From positions 744,001 through 808,000 of the forward strand of contig NZ_JAVRHL010000003.1 in the NCBI RefSeq assembly GCF_031846565.1: a stretch of DNA of 64,000 bases. Reading direction: 5' to 3'. The DNA is from Tropicimonas_B omnivorans. Its GTDB lineage: Bacteria; Pseudomonadota; Alphaproteobacteria; Rhodobacterales; Rhodobacteraceae. The translations under genes and the position numbers were made by a program. Below the pieces are notes generated by a model, which made no database searches, had not been told where the DNA came from, and saw only the letters and a list, made by a program, of their open reading frames with translations. Within the stretch, counting starts at the first letter, position 1. The number at the start of each line of letters is the position of its first letter. Shown here piece by piece: positions 32,796 through 42,483 of this stretch.

Positions 32796-33119
32796 TCAGC
32801 CCTCCGCCGCGGGGGGCTGGAAATCGGACGCGGTCAGCCCGAAGATCGCAAGCTGCCCGGTGATCGCATCTTCGTCCAATCCTTCGATGGAGAAGTCCCG
32901 GCCCGTTTCCCACCACGTCCGGACAGCGGAGAGCAGGACCTGCAATCCCGGCGTTCCGAGATGCGCGACATTCGTCGCATCGATGACGATCGGGCCGTCC
33001 GCATGCGATTGCAGCTCGGCGGCCAGCGGTGCGGCGGCTGGCAGGTCGAGGCGCGCCGGCAGGACGATCCGCGGGGCGCCATCGTCTTGGCGCCGCTCTT
33101 TAGTGGTGGCTGGGGCCAC
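32796..33119 (-). CDS. STAS-domain protein, first gene of the chemotaxis operon
   Basis: A 107-residue single STAS domain (LDLPAAAPLAAELQSHADGPIVIDATNVAHLGTPGLQVLL pattern: strand, helix, then the ID-x-x-x-V-x-x-L motif). The start is GTG 33119, preceded by GGGAGGT at good spacing. The canonical Ser/Thr phosphosite of anti-anti-sigma factors (D-x-S after the second strand) reads THR/GLY here (LGTPGLQ), with Thr as possible acceptor. Proteins in this position in rhizobial che operons (CheS/CheX type) bind CheA and help drain CheY phosphate. The equivalence is by synteny. Confidence 0.78.
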   Translation of the reverse strand: MAPATTKERRQDDGAPRIVLPARLDLPAAAPLAAELQSHADGPIVIDATNVAHLGTPGLQVLLSAVRTWWETGRDFSIEGLDEDAITGQLAIFGLTASDFQPPAAEG

Positions 33120-33129
33120 TGGTAGACCT

Positions 33130-33155
33130 CCCTCGCGTTGACTGTCACGCGAGGG
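33130..33155 (-). promoter_or_regulatory. Hairpin overlapping the ribosome-binding site of the chemotaxis operon
   Basis: CCCTCGCG / CGCGAGGG perfect 8-bp arms enclose a 10-base loop (TTGACTGTCA on the plus strand). On the minus-strand transcript the 3' arm runs into the GGGAGGT Shine-Dalgarno of the STAS gene, so folding could limit translation of the first che gene. It has no U-run and is therefore not a good terminator for glk. Confidence 0.5.
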
Positions 33156-33172
33156 GGTTTAGCGCCCGGCCC

Positions 33173-33188
33173 GTTAACATCCGCTTAC
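33173..33188 (-). promoter_or_regulatory. Candidate CtrA binding site upstream of the chemotaxis operon
   Basis: On the minus strand GTAA-N7-TTAAC, one mismatch from the CtrA consensus TTAA-N7-TTAAC, sits about 55 bp before the GTG of the STAS gene. CtrA controls motility and chemotaxis genes in many Rhodobacterales, which supports a real site. Confidence 0.5.
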
Positions 33189-33207
33189 CGGCAGGAGGCT
33201 TTGTGGG

Positions 33208-34173
33208 TCAGGTGTGCGCCATCCGGTGTTCAAGGTGAACGATCGAGCCGATGAGGGCGGCATAGTCGTCCTCGACGACCGTCACGCCGAAGCGCTCCAT
33301 GAAGGTCGAGAACCGCCCCTTGTCCCGGAACGCTTCGACGAATCCGTTGGTATGCATGTGGGGGACCATGGCGCGGGCGACGCCGCCGATGAGGTAGATG
33401 CCGCCGAACGGCAGATGCGTCAGGGCAAGGTCTCCGGTGACGTTGCCGAGAAGCCTGACGAAGGTCGCGACGGCGTCCTGCGCGCAAGGATCGCCGCCCG
33501 TCTCGGCGGCCTGCATGACCTTTGCCGCGGATGCGCCGTCCCCCGTTTGACGCTCGCTGCAGAGCCAGGCGTGGATGCGCTCGAGACCGCGGCCCGAAAG
33601 GACGTCCTCGATGGAGGCAAAGCCGTGGTTGTGTTCGACAAAGGCCGCGAGGCGGCGGTCATCGTCTCGCCTGGCAGGCAAGGAGGCGTGGCCGCATTCG
33701 GACGGGGGGACGTAGCGGCCGGTATCGGTGTTCCAGACGGGAGCTGCATTGAAACCGGTGCCGACCCCGACGACGAGCTGCGCCGCCTCGCCGGATGTCT
33801 CGTGCGCACCGATGATGGGGTGCAACCGATCGGCGCTCAGATGGCCCAGAGCGTGGCCCTGGGCCTGAAGGTCGTTCAGAAGCGCGACGGTCCTGGCCCC
33901 GGTCGCGCGGGCGAGCACGTCCACGTCCAGAACCCAGTCGAGATTGGTCATCTTCCCGCGGCCTTCGAAGACAGGTCCTGCCATGGCGATACAGGCAGCA
34001 TCCGGCGCGCCGCAGCCCGCCTCCTCGATGAACTGGCGCAGGACCGGCTCGAGGGCGCCGAACTCGGAATTGCGGAACGCGCGGGTGGAGGCGTCCACCA
34101 GCACACCGTCGCGGGCGAGCGCGACGCGGGTATTCGTTCCGCCGATATCGGCAACAAGGGACTGGCGGCTCAT
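33208..34173 (-). CDS. glk: Glucokinase
   Basis: A 321-residue bacterial glucokinase (ROK-unrelated Glk family). The ATG at 34173 overlaps the beta-glucosidase stop by 4 bp. Sequence marks are the phosphate loop LVADIGGTNTRVAL, the region 'PDAACIAMAGPVFEGRGKMTNLDWVLD' that binds glucose, ALLNDLQAQGHAL, VGVGTGFNAAPV and HASLPARRDDD. The C-terminal GGIYLIGGVARAMVPHM closes the nucleotide site. It phosphorylates glucose released by the GH1 and GH13 enzymes of this locus. Confidence 0.94.
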   Translation of the reverse strand: MSRQSLVADIGGTNTRVALARDGVLVDASTRAFRNSEFGALEPVLRQFIEEAGCGAPDAACIAMAGPVFEGRGKMTNLDWVLDVDVLARATGARTVALLNDLQAQGHALGHLSADRLHPIIGAHETSGEAAQLVVGVGTGFNAAPVWNTDTGRYVPPSECGHASLPARRDDDRRLAAFVEHNHGFASIEDVLSGRGLERIHAWLCSERQTGDGASAAKVMQAAETGGDPCAQDAVATFVRLLGNVTGDLALTHLPFGGIYLIGGVARAMVPHMHTNGFVEAFRDKGRFSTFMERFGVTVVEDDYAALIGSIVHLEHRMAHT

Positions 34174-35480
34174 GCGGACCTCTTCAGCGCTGATCTGAGC
34201 GCGTGATAGGATGCCTTCGGGCGGCGTTCCAGCGTGTCGTAGTCGACATGGACGAGACCGAAGCGGGGACCGTAGCCGAGCGACCATTCGTAATTGTCGA
34301 GAAGCGACCAGGTGATGTAGCCGGCGAGCGGAACGCCGTCCTCCGCCATCGCCTTGCGGGCCTGCTCGATGTGATCGGTCAGGTAGGAGATGCGCTGGTC
34401 GTCCTGATGCGGTGCTTCGGCTGCGAGCCCGTTCTCGGTGACGTAGATCGGCAGGCCGGGCGCGTCCCGGGCCACCTGGTTCAGGAAGTGGCGCAGGCCC
34501 TCGGGATAGATCTCCCAGCCGACCTGCGTCTTCGGCAGGCTCCCGTCCACGGGCGCGAGGGCGGGCCAGGGGCCGGGCGCCGCCGCGATGTTCTTGCGCG
34601 TGTAGTAGTTCACGCCGAGCCAGTCGAGCGGCTGGCCGATGAGCGGCATGTCGTCCTGCCAGCCATGGGGCAGGTGGGGCTCCAGCCCTTCGAGAACCTC
34701 CTCGGGATAGGCGCCGTGGAACAGGCCGCCGGTGAAGAAGCGATTGTAGATCGCGTCATAGGTGCGGGCGGCGCGGCGGTCTGCCTCGCTGTCGCTGGCG
34801 GGGTTGGAATACTCGAAGTTGCAGACCGCGCCGACGTTGGAGACGTTCGCGCCCCGCAGGACCTCGACGGCGCGTCCATGCGCGTAGAGGACGTGGTGCA
34901 TGGCGCGGGCGGCCGCTCGGATGTCCCTGAGGCCGGGAGCGTGGACGCCCTCGAAATGGCTGAGCCAGGCGACGCACCAGGGCTCGTTGATCGGGGCGGC
35001 GGACCACACGCGGTCCCCGATGCGGGAGGCCATCAGGTCTGCATATTCCGCGAACCAGTCGCCGATGTCGCGATTGCGCCAGCCGCCCCTGTCCGCCAGC
35101 ACGCTGGGCAATTCCCAGTGGTAGAGCGTCCAGGCGGGCTTCAGGCCGCGCTCCAGAAGACCGTCGACGAGACGATCGTAGAAATCGAGGCCCTCCCGGT
35201 TCGGCGTGCCGGTGCCCTCGGGAAGGACCCGGGCCCAGGAGGTCGAGAACCGGTAGATGTCGAGACCGAGATCCTTCAGCAGGTCCAGGTCCTCGTCCAT
35301 CCGGCCGATATGATCGCAGGCGACATCGCCGTTCTCGGCGCCTTCGACATTGCCGGGGGTCGCCGCGAAATCGTCCCAGTGGTTCCGGCCCGCGCCGCCC
35401 TGCGCGCCGCCCTCGATCTGATACGCGGACGTCGCGGCGCCCCACAGGAACCCGTCCGGGAATTGCGACCGGTCGAACAT
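34170..35480 (-). CDS. Beta-glucosidase, glycoside hydrolase family 1
   Basis: A 436-residue cytoplasmic GH1 enzyme; no signal peptide. The family N-terminus FPDGFLWGAATSAYQIEG is intact. The acid/base is Glu166 in INEPW and the nucleophile is Glu349 in VTENGL; WLGVNYYTR and 'YITWSLLDNYEWSLGYGPRFGLVHVD' are also present. The ATG at 35480 follows AGGAGA. It forms a two-gene operon with glk, divergent from the alpha-glucoside operon, so the locus can use both alpha- and beta-glucosides taken up as disaccharides. Confidence 0.95.
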   Translation of the reverse strand: MFDRSQFPDGFLWGAATSAYQIEGGAQGGAGRNHWDDFAATPGNVEGAENGDVACDHIGRMDEDLDLLKDLGLDIYRFSTSWARVLPEGTGTPNREGLDFYDRLVDGLLERGLKPAWTLYHWELPSVLADRGGWRNRDIGDWFAEYADLMASRIGDRVWSAAPINEPWCVAWLSHFEGVHAPGLRDIRAAARAMHHVLYAHGRAVEVLRGANVSNVGAVCNFEYSNPASDSEADRRAARTYDAIYNRFFTGGLFHGAYPEEVLEGLEPHLPHGWQDDMPLIGQPLDWLGVNYYTRKNIAAAPGPWPALAPVDGSLPKTQVGWEIYPEGLRHFLNQVARDAPGLPIYVTENGLAAEAPHQDDQRISYLTDHIEQARKAMAEDGVPLAGYITWSLLDNYEWSLGYGPRFGLVHVDYDTLERRPKASYHALRSALKRSA

Positions 35481-35510
35481 GGCATTTCTCCTGATCTCAT
35501 GTCAGCGCTC

Positions 35511-35538
35511 ACAATAGGCGACACCGACGCATTGGAAA
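35511..35538 (-). promoter_or_regulatory. Candidate promoter of the beta-glucosidase-glk operon
   Basis: On the minus strand TTTCCA (35533-35538) and TATTGT (35511-35516) are separated by 16 bp, about 30 bp upstream of the beta-glucosidase start. Both hexamers match consensus at four of six positions. Confidence 0.35.
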
Positions 35539-35725
35539 GGCGAAGCCTGCTCCGGACCGGCGCCGCCAGAGAAGATGAACGCGGGTCTCGCCCGGGCCCC
35601 GGCTTCGCCGCAGCCTCGTGGCCTGCTGCGGGGCCTGCGGACAGTGCCGCGCCGACATACCGCGCTTCGAGACCGGCTCCCGCGGCCGAATTCGAGGAGC
35701 GACGCGGCGACATAAAGTTATTTCT

Positions 35726-35737
35726 CGCGATGTCGCG
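35726..35737. promoter_or_regulatory. Palindrome CGCGA-TG-TCGCG abutting the aglE -35
   Basis: The 5-bp arms with a 2-base centre end one base before the TTGACA of the aglE promoter. The location fits an activator or repressor site for the alpha-glucoside operon. The short arms keep confidence low. Confidence 0.3.
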
Positions 35738-35765
35738 TTGACAGGGAATTGCGTGGGCATACGAT
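35738..35765 (+). promoter_or_regulatory. Promoter of the aglEFGAK operon
   Basis: A perfect TTGACA (35738-35743), 16-bp spacer and TACGAT (35760-35765) lie about 115 bp before the aglE ATG. This is the best sigma70-like match in the divergent region. Confidence 0.6.
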
Positions 35766-35880
35766 GTGCGTGGCAAGGCCCCGGCGGAATTCGTGTTTGC
35801 GCGCGATGCCGCAATACGGGGCCGATTGGAAGAACGACGCCGTTCCCGCAAGGGTAGGGGTCAAGTCTGGGAGGACATTC

Positions 35881-37236
35881 ATGAAATTCCATCTTATGGC
35901 CGGCGTGGCCACCATCGCCCTCGCCGCCGGAGCCGCCAACGCACAGGATCTGGTTTTCCCGATCGGCGAAGGCGATTTCAACTGGGACAGCTATCAGGCA
36001 TTCGCCGACAGCCACGACGCGGACGGAACCGCGATCACCGTCTTTGGCCCCTGGCTCGCCGGAGAGGCCGAGGCGTTCGAGAACCTCGTCGCCTACTTCA
36101 ACGAAGCCACCGGCGCGAACGCGACCTACTCGGGCTCCGACTCGCTGGAGCAGCAGATCGTCATCGACGCCGAAGCCGGCTCCGCCCCCAACATCACCGT
36201 ATTCCCGCAACCGGGTCTTGCCGAGAGCATGGCAGAGCGCGGCTTCCTGTCGCCGCTGCCGGAGGGCACCGAGGAGTGGGTGCTCGACAATTACGCGGCG
36301 GGCCAGTCCTGGGTGGATCTCGGGACATACGCCGATGCCGATGGCAATGAGGACCTTTACGGCTTCTTCTTCAACGTGAACGTCAAGAGCCTCGTCTGGT
36401 ACGTGCCCGAGAACTTCGAGGATTTCGGGTACGAGGTCCCCGAGACGATGGAAGAGCTCAAGGCGCTGATGGACCAGATGGTCGAGGACGGCGAGACGCC
36501 GTTCTGCGTCGGCCTCGGCTCCGGCGGCGCGACCGGCTGGCCGGCGACGGACTGGGTCGAGGACCTGATGCTGCGCCTCCACGCGCCCGAGGTCTACGAC
36601 CAGTGGACCACCAACGAGATCCCGTTCGATGATCCGCAGGTGGTCGAGGCGATCGAGGAATATGGCTTCTTCACCGGTAACGACGACTATGTCGCCGGTG
36701 ACGCGACCGCCACCGCCGCCACCGACTTCCGGGACAGCCCCAAGGGCCTGTTCGACGTGCCGGCACAGTGCATGATGCACCGGCAGGCATCCTTCATTCC
36801 GGCCTACTTCCCCGAGGGAACGGTCGTTGGCCAGGATGCGAACTTCTTCTACTTCCCGGCCTACGAGGAACGCGATCTCGGGCGCCCGGTGCTCGGCGCC
36901 GGCACGCTCTTCGCCATCACCGAAGCGAACGAGGGCACGGACGCCTTCATGCAGTTCCTGCAGACGCCCATCGCCCACGAGATCATGATGGCGCAGGATG
37001 GCTTCCTCACCCCCTACACCGAGGCCAACCCGGAGCTCTATTCCTCCGATGCGCTGCGCGGGCAGGGCGAGATCCTGACAAACGCGACCACGTTCCGCTT
37101 CGACGGATCGGACCTGATGCCCGGCGGCGTCGGCGCTGGCAGCTTCTGGACGGGGATGGTGGATTACTCCTCCGGCACGGCCTCCGCGGCGGAGGTTGCC
37201 TCCGACATCCAGGACAGCTGGGAAAACCTTCAGTAA
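35881..37236 (+). CDS. aglE: Alpha-glucoside ABC transporter substrate-binding protein
   Basis: A 451-residue periplasmic binding protein of family 1. The ATG at 35881 follows GGGAGGAC and opens a signal peptide (MAGVATIALAAGAANAQD). The mature part has ITVFGPWLAGEAEAFENLVAYF, 'SAPNITVFPQPGLAESMAERG' and a C-terminal SGTASAAEVASDIQDSWENLQ ending typical of AglE. It is the first gene of a five-gene operon whose other members are all recognisable Agl components, which supports specificity for sucrose, maltose, trehalose or other alpha-glucosides. Confidence 0.92.
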   Translation: MKFHLMAGVATIALAAGAANAQDLVFPIGEGDFNWDSYQAFADSHDADGTAITVFGPWLAGEAEAFENLVAYFNEATGANATYSGSDSLEQQIVIDAEAGSAPNITVFPQPGLAESMAERGFLSPLPEGTEEWVLDNYAAGQSWVDLGTYADADGNEDLYGFFFNVNVKSLVWYVPENFEDFGYEVPETMEELKALMDQMVEDGETPFCVGLGSGGATGWPATDWVEDLMLRLHAPEVYDQWTTNEIPFDDPQVVEAIEEYGFFTGNDDYVAGDATATAATDFRDSPKGLFDVPAQCMMHRQASFIPAYFPEGTVVGQDANFFYFPAYEERDLGRPVLGAGTLFAITEANEGTDAFMQFLQTPIAHEIMMAQDGFLTPYTEANPELYSSDALRGQGEILTNATTFRFDGSDLMPGGVGAGSFWTGMVDYSSGTASAAEVASDIQDSWENLQ

Positions 37237-37246
37237 CGACGCGGCC

Positions 37247-37268
37247 CGGCCGGGGAGCGCTCCGGCCG
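37247..37268 (+). terminator. Intercistronic hairpin between aglE and aglF
   Basis: CGGCCGGGGAGC pairs with GCTCCGGCCG with one bulged G, placed 11 bases after the aglE stop. As in the peptide transporter at 2822, it probably stabilises the binding-protein message or partially terminates transcription. Confidence 0.5.
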
Positions 37269-37349
37269 CCGCATTCACCTCGCGACCGGTCCGGACGGCA
37301 TGATCCGTCCGGGCCCATCGTCACCGCCGCCTGATCTCGTGAGGACCAG

Positions 37350-38354
37350 ATGAATCCAGCCCTGCAAGGTGTCATCATCGTCGTTCTGGCCGTTGCGGTC
37401 TGCGTCGGTTATTTCTGGTCGTCGAACCAGATCCTCGACCGGGTGATCTTCCCTGCGAAGGGCGAGAAGGCCGGGCAGAACATCAACCGGGCGAACATGG
37501 TCCGTCCGTGGCTCTTCCTGTTCCCCGCGCTGCTCGTCCTCGGCGTCTACCTCGCCTACCCGGTGGTGGAGACCATGCGCCTGTCGCTGACACAGCGGGT
37601 CGGATCGGGATACGAGTTCGTCGGCTTCGACAACTACGTCCAGATGTGGAACGAGCCGAAGTTCCGCGAGGCGCTCCTGAACAACATGCTCTGGCTGGTC
37701 GTCGTGCCGGCGGCCTCCACGGCCTTCGGGCTTCTCGCCGCCCAGCTCACCGACCGGATCGGATGGGGCGCCATCGCCAAGTCGCTGATCTTCATGCCGA
37801 TGGCGATCTCCTTCGTCGGCGCTGCGGTGATCTGGAAGCTGGTCTACGACGCCCGCCCGCTCGGGCAGGACCAGATCGGTATCCTCAACGCGATATACCT
37901 CGGCCTCGGCGGCGACGCGCCGCAGACTTGGCTGACCATTCCGTTCTGGAACAACTTCTTTCTCATGGCCGTCCTCGTCTGGATCCAGACGGGCTTTGCC
38001 ATGGTGATCCTTTCCGCCGCGCTCAGGGGCATCCCGGAGGAGACCGTCGAGGCTGCGATCGTCGACGGGGCAGGCCCCTTGCGGGTCTTCTTCCAGATCA
38101 AGGTGCCGCAGATCATGGGCACGATCCTCGTCGTCTGGACGACGATCACGGTGATCGTACTCAAGATCTTCGACATCGTCTACGCGATGACGAACGGCCA
38201 GTTCGAGACGCAGGTCCTGGCCAACTACATGTACGACAAGCTCTTCCGCGCGAATGACTGGGGCGTGGGATCGGCCGGGGCCATGGTGATCATGCTGCTC
38301 GTCACGCCGATCCTGGTCTGGAACGTCTACAACGCGCGCAAGGAAATGCGCTGA
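37350..38354 (+). CDS. aglF: Alpha-glucoside ABC transporter permease AglF
   Basis: A 334-residue permease with an extra N-terminal helix (residues about 5-25), then the MalF-like core beginning RPWLFLFPALLVLGVYLAYPVVETM. The EAA loop is IPEETVEAAIVDGAGPLRVFFQIKVPQIM. The distinctive long cytoplasmic segment 'IFPAKGEKAGQNINRANMVRP' before the second helix is typical of AglF. It pairs with AglG and is followed 16 bp later by it. Confidence 0.93.
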   Translation: MNPALQGVIIVVLAVAVCVGYFWSSNQILDRVIFPAKGEKAGQNINRANMVRPWLFLFPALLVLGVYLAYPVVETMRLSLTQRVGSGYEFVGFDNYVQMWNEPKFREALLNNMLWLVVVPAASTAFGLLAAQLTDRIGWGAIAKSLIFMPMAISFVGAAVIWKLVYDARPLGQDQIGILNAIYLGLGGDAPQTWLTIPFWNNFFLMAVLVWIQTGFAMVILSAALRGIPEETVEAAIVDGAGPLRVFFQIKVPQIMGTILVVWTTITVIVLKIFDIVYAMTNGQFETQVLANYMYDKLFRANDWGVGSAGAMVIMLLVTPILVWNVYNARKEMR

Positions 38355-38370
38355 AGGGGGAGCGGACGTC

Positions 38371-39522
38371 ATGGACAATATCGCCGGACACAAATCGAGC
38401 CTGACATGGGCGGTGCACATATCGGTGGCGCTTCTGGTGCTCCTGTGGCTCCTGCCGACGCTGGGCCTCCTGGTGTCGTCCTTCCGCACGGCGGACCAGA
38501 TCGCGGGGTCCGGCTGGTGGGCCGCCCCCTTCCCGCAGGAGGAGAGCCTCCAGCTTCGGACCGCCGGTCCGGACGAGATGACGCAGGAGGGCGATCTCTA
38601 CGTCATCGAGGGCAACCTTCTCGAACAGAACGAGGCGGGTGAGCTGGATATCTCCGCCTGGGGCACATCCGCGCGGGACGTGTCCGCCTACGCGCCCGGC
38701 GACACCGCCGAGATGCGGGGCGGCGAGACCATGACGCTGGCGGCGGACGGAACCTACCGCCTCTCGTCTGCCGAGGCGTTCGAAGGGCGGGGCGAGAGGG
38801 TGTTCGTCTCGGCGACGGTGCCGCCCGAATTCACGCTCGACAACTACGAGCGGATCCTCTTCTCGGACGACAGCCGGGAAGGCATGGCAAAGGCCTTCTT
38901 CAACACGCTCACCGTCACCATCCCGGCGACGATAATCCCGATCCTGATCGCCGCCTTCGCCGCCTACGCGCTTGCGTGGATGGATTTCCCGGGGCGCGCG
39001 CTCCTCGTGGCCGCGGTCGTCGCGCTTCTTGTCGTGCCGCTGCAGCTTGCCCTGATCCCGCTTCTGCGGCTGCACCTCTCGATCGGAATCGGCAAGGGAT
39101 ACATGGGGGTGTGGCTTGCGCATACCGCCTTCGGGATGCCGCTCGCCGTCTACTTGTTGCGCAACTACATGGTCGGTCTGCCAAGGGACATCATCGAGAA
39201 TGCGAAGGTCGACGGGGCGACGGATTTCCAGATCTTCACCCGCATCGTGCTGCCGTTGTCCTTCCCGGCGCTCGCCTCCTTCGCCATCTTCCAGTTCCTC
39301 TGGACGTGGAACGACCTTCTCGTCGCGCTCGTCTTCCTCATCGACGCCTCGGGACAGACCACGGTGATGACCCGCCAGATCGTGGAACTCCTCGGCACGC
39401 GGGGCGGCAACTGGGAAATCCTCGCGACGGCGGCTTTCGTCTCGATCTCGGTTCCGCTGGTGGTGTTTTTCGCGATGCAGCGGTATCTCGTCCGGGGCCT
39501 GCTTGCAGGGTCCGTTAAGTGA
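38371..39522 (+). CDS. aglG: Alpha-glucoside ABC transporter permease AglG
   Basis: A 383-residue permease, longer than MalG (about 296) because of a periplasmic insert of roughly 100 residues after the first helix (about residues 45-150, acidic and Thr-rich). The remainder is MalG-like: TVTIPATIIPILIAAFAAYALAWMDFPGR, LLVVPLQLALIPLL, and the EAA loop LPRDIIENAKVDGATDFQIFTRIVLP. The insert is a known property of AglG. It completes the channel with AglF. Confidence 0.93.
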   Translation: MDNIAGHKSSLTWAVHISVALLVLLWLLPTLGLLVSSFRTADQIAGSGWWAAPFPQEESLQLRTAGPDEMTQEGDLYVIEGNLLEQNEAGELDISAWGTSARDVSAYAPGDTAEMRGGETMTLAADGTYRLSSAEAFEGRGERVFVSATVPPEFTLDNYERILFSDDSREGMAKAFFNTLTVTIPATIIPILIAAFAAYALAWMDFPGRALLVAAVVALLVVPLQLALIPLLRLHLSIGIGKGYMGVWLAHTAFGMPLAVYLLRNYMVGLPRDIIENAKVDGATDFQIFTRIVLPLSFPALASFAIFQFLWTWNDLLVALVFLIDASGQTTVMTRQIVELLGTRGGNWEILATAAFVSISVPLVVFFAMQRYLVRGLLAGSVK

Positions 39523-39538
39523 CAGACGAGGCTTCCGA

Positions 39539-41221
39539 ATGAGCTTTTCAGCCAGCGCCGCCGCCGACGCCGGCCATCCCTCCGAGCCGCCGAAGGCGGA
39601 CAGGGACTGGTGGCGCGGGGCGGTCATCTACCAGATCTATCCGCGCTCCTTCCAGGACAGCAACAATGATGGCGTGGGGGACCTCTCCGGCATCATCCAC
39701 CGGCTGACCCACGTGTCGGACCTCGGCGTCGACGCGATCTGGATCTCTCCCTTCTTCCGCTCCCCGATGCTCGATTTCGGCTACGACGTGAGCGATTACC
39801 GGGATGTCGATCCGCTCTTCGGAACGCTCGGCGATTTCGATGCGCTGATCGCGCGGGCTCACGAACTCGGCCTGCGCGTGCTGATCGATCTCGTGATGTC
39901 GCATTCCTCCTCGGAGCACCCGTGGTTCAAGGAAAGCCGCTCCAACCGCACGAATGCGAAGGCGGACTGGTATGTCTGGGCGGACCCGAAACCGGACGGC
40001 ACCGTCCCCAACAACTGGCTGTCGATCTTCGGCGGTCCCGCCTGGCAGTGGGACAGCGAGCGGATGCAGTATTACCTGCACAACTTCCTCGCCGAGCAGC
40101 CGGACCTCAATTTCCACAACCCCGCGGTGCAGGACGAGATGCTCGACGTTGCCCGCTTCTGGCTCGACCGGGGCGTGGACGGCTTCCGGCTCGACACCGT
40201 CAATTTCTACTTCCATGACGCGCAGCTGAGGGACAATCCGCCGCTGCCCGAAGAAGAGCGGAACGACAATACCGCGCCGTCGGTGAACCCCTACAACTTC
40301 CAGGACCATCTCTACGACAAGACCCAGCCCGAGAACCTCGCCTTCCTGCGCCGTCTGCGCGCGGTGATGGACGAGTATCCGGCCGCGGCCTCCGTCGGTG
40401 AGGTCGGCGAGAGCCAGCGCGGCACCATCGTTCAGGCGGAGTACACCGCCGGCAACGATCTGCTGCACATGTGCTACGATTTCGATTTCCTCTCGAGCAC
40501 CTATCCCGGGGGCCGCGAGGTCGCCCACGTGCTGCAGAAATTCGCCCGCTTCGTGAAGGACGGCTGGGCCTGCTGGGCCTATTCCAATCACGACGTCGTC
40601 CGCCATCCCAGTCGCTGGGGCCTGGGCGAGCCGGCCCGGCGGCTCTACGCGGCGCTTCTGATGTCGATCAAGGGCTCGGTCTGTCTCTACCAGGGCGAGG
40701 AGCTGGGGCTGGGCGAGGCCTATGTCGCGTACGAGGATCTTCAGGACCCCTACGGCAAACGCTTCTGGCCGAAGTTCAAGGGCCGGGACGGCTGCCGCAC
40801 GCCGATGCCGTGGAACGGCGAAGCCCGCAACGCCGGCTTCTCTGATGCCAAGCCGTGGCTGCCCGTCGCCGTCGAGCATCTCGACCGCGCTGTGAGCGAG
40901 CAGGGGCGAGATCCATCCTCCACGCTGGCCTTCTATCGCGAGATGATCCGCTTCCGGGGCATACATCCGGCGCTCGTCAAGGGAGAGCTGGAGCTCGCCG
41001 AATTCGACGAGGGGTACGTCTCGTTCCTCAGGGGAGATGCGGGCGCCAGGGTCTTCTGCGCCTTCAACCTGACGGGCCGCCCGCGGGAAATCAGCCTGCC
41101 TGAAGGGCGCTGGCTTCGCGATCCGGCCGCCCCGTTCGAGGCCGAGCAGATCTCGGACGACCGTTACACGTTGCCGGCCTGGCAGGCGATCTTTGCCACG
41201 GAAGAAGAAACGGACGGCTGA
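39539..41221 (+). CDS. aglA: Alpha-glucosidase, glycoside hydrolase family 13
   Basis: A 560-residue cytoplasmic GH13 enzyme hydrolysing imported alpha-glucosides. The ATG at 39539 is used; the frame opens a few codons earlier without an RBS. Family motifs are WWRGAVIYQIYPRSFQDSNNDGVGDL, the nucleophile Asp219 in GFRLDTVNFY, the acid/base Glu288 in SVGEVGE and the transition-state stabiliser Asp352 in YSNHDVVRH. The (beta/alpha)8 barrel is followed by a C-terminal beta domain. Located between aglG and aglK, the usual position of aglA. Confidence 0.95.
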   Translation: MSFSASAAADAGHPSEPPKADRDWWRGAVIYQIYPRSFQDSNNDGVGDLSGIIHRLTHVSDLGVDAIWISPFFRSPMLDFGYDVSDYRDVDPLFGTLGDFDALIARAHELGLRVLIDLVMSHSSSEHPWFKESRSNRTNAKADWYVWADPKPDGTVPNNWLSIFGGPAWQWDSERMQYYLHNFLAEQPDLNFHNPAVQDEMLDVARFWLDRGVDGFRLDTVNFYFHDAQLRDNPPLPEEERNDNTAPSVNPYNFQDHLYDKTQPENLAFLRRLRAVMDEYPAAASVGEVGESQRGTIVQAEYTAGNDLLHMCYDFDFLSSTYPGGREVAHVLQKFARFVKDGWACWAYSNHDVVRHPSRWGLGEPARRLYAALLMSIKGSVCLYQGEELGLGEAYVAYEDLQDPYGKRFWPKFKGRDGCRTPMPWNGEARNAGFSDAKPWLPVAVEHLDRAVSEQGRDPSSTLAFYREMIRFRGIHPALVKGELELAEFDEGYVSFLRGDAGARVFCAFNLTGRPREISLPEGRWLRDPAAPFEAEQISDDRYTLPAWQAIFATEEETDG

Positions 41222-41245
41222 TCCGTCAGCGAGGGGAGGGACGAC

Positions 41246-42339
<1,094 letters not shown>

Positions 42340-42340
<1 letters not shown>

Positions 42341-42355
42341 GCGGGCGGGCCCGCT
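42340..42355 (+). terminator. GC-rich hairpin at the end of the agl operon
   Basis: AGCGGGC-GG-GCCCGCT (or AGCGGG/CCCGCT with a 4-base loop) begins at the last base of the aglK stop. No U-run follows, so termination would be of the L-shaped type or Rho-assisted. Confidence 0.45.
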
Positions 42356-42483
42356 TGCGCCTTCATCGCAGGCAGGGGGCTACGTGCGCGGACGTACGGG
42401 GAGGTGTGCGCGGTCTCCCCCTTTGCGCGACGATCGGGAGCGCTTAGTCTCTGGCTCGAACCCCCAAGGAGACGATCAGCCAC

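Larger units (their letters stand above)
35481..35880. other. 400-bp divergent control region without a gene
   Basis: This lies between the beta-glucosidase and aglE starts. It contains the two candidate promoters and the palindrome listed separately. The middle part, about 35540-35700, is open in several frames but shows no protein family resemblance. In particular I find no remnant of a LacI-type aglR, which often accompanies aglE in related operons. Confidence 0.6.

Noticed and set aside
35540..35720. Possible remnant of a LacI-type aglR gene
   Set aside because: Translations of this stretch show no HTH, no LacI core strands and no recognisable C-terminus.
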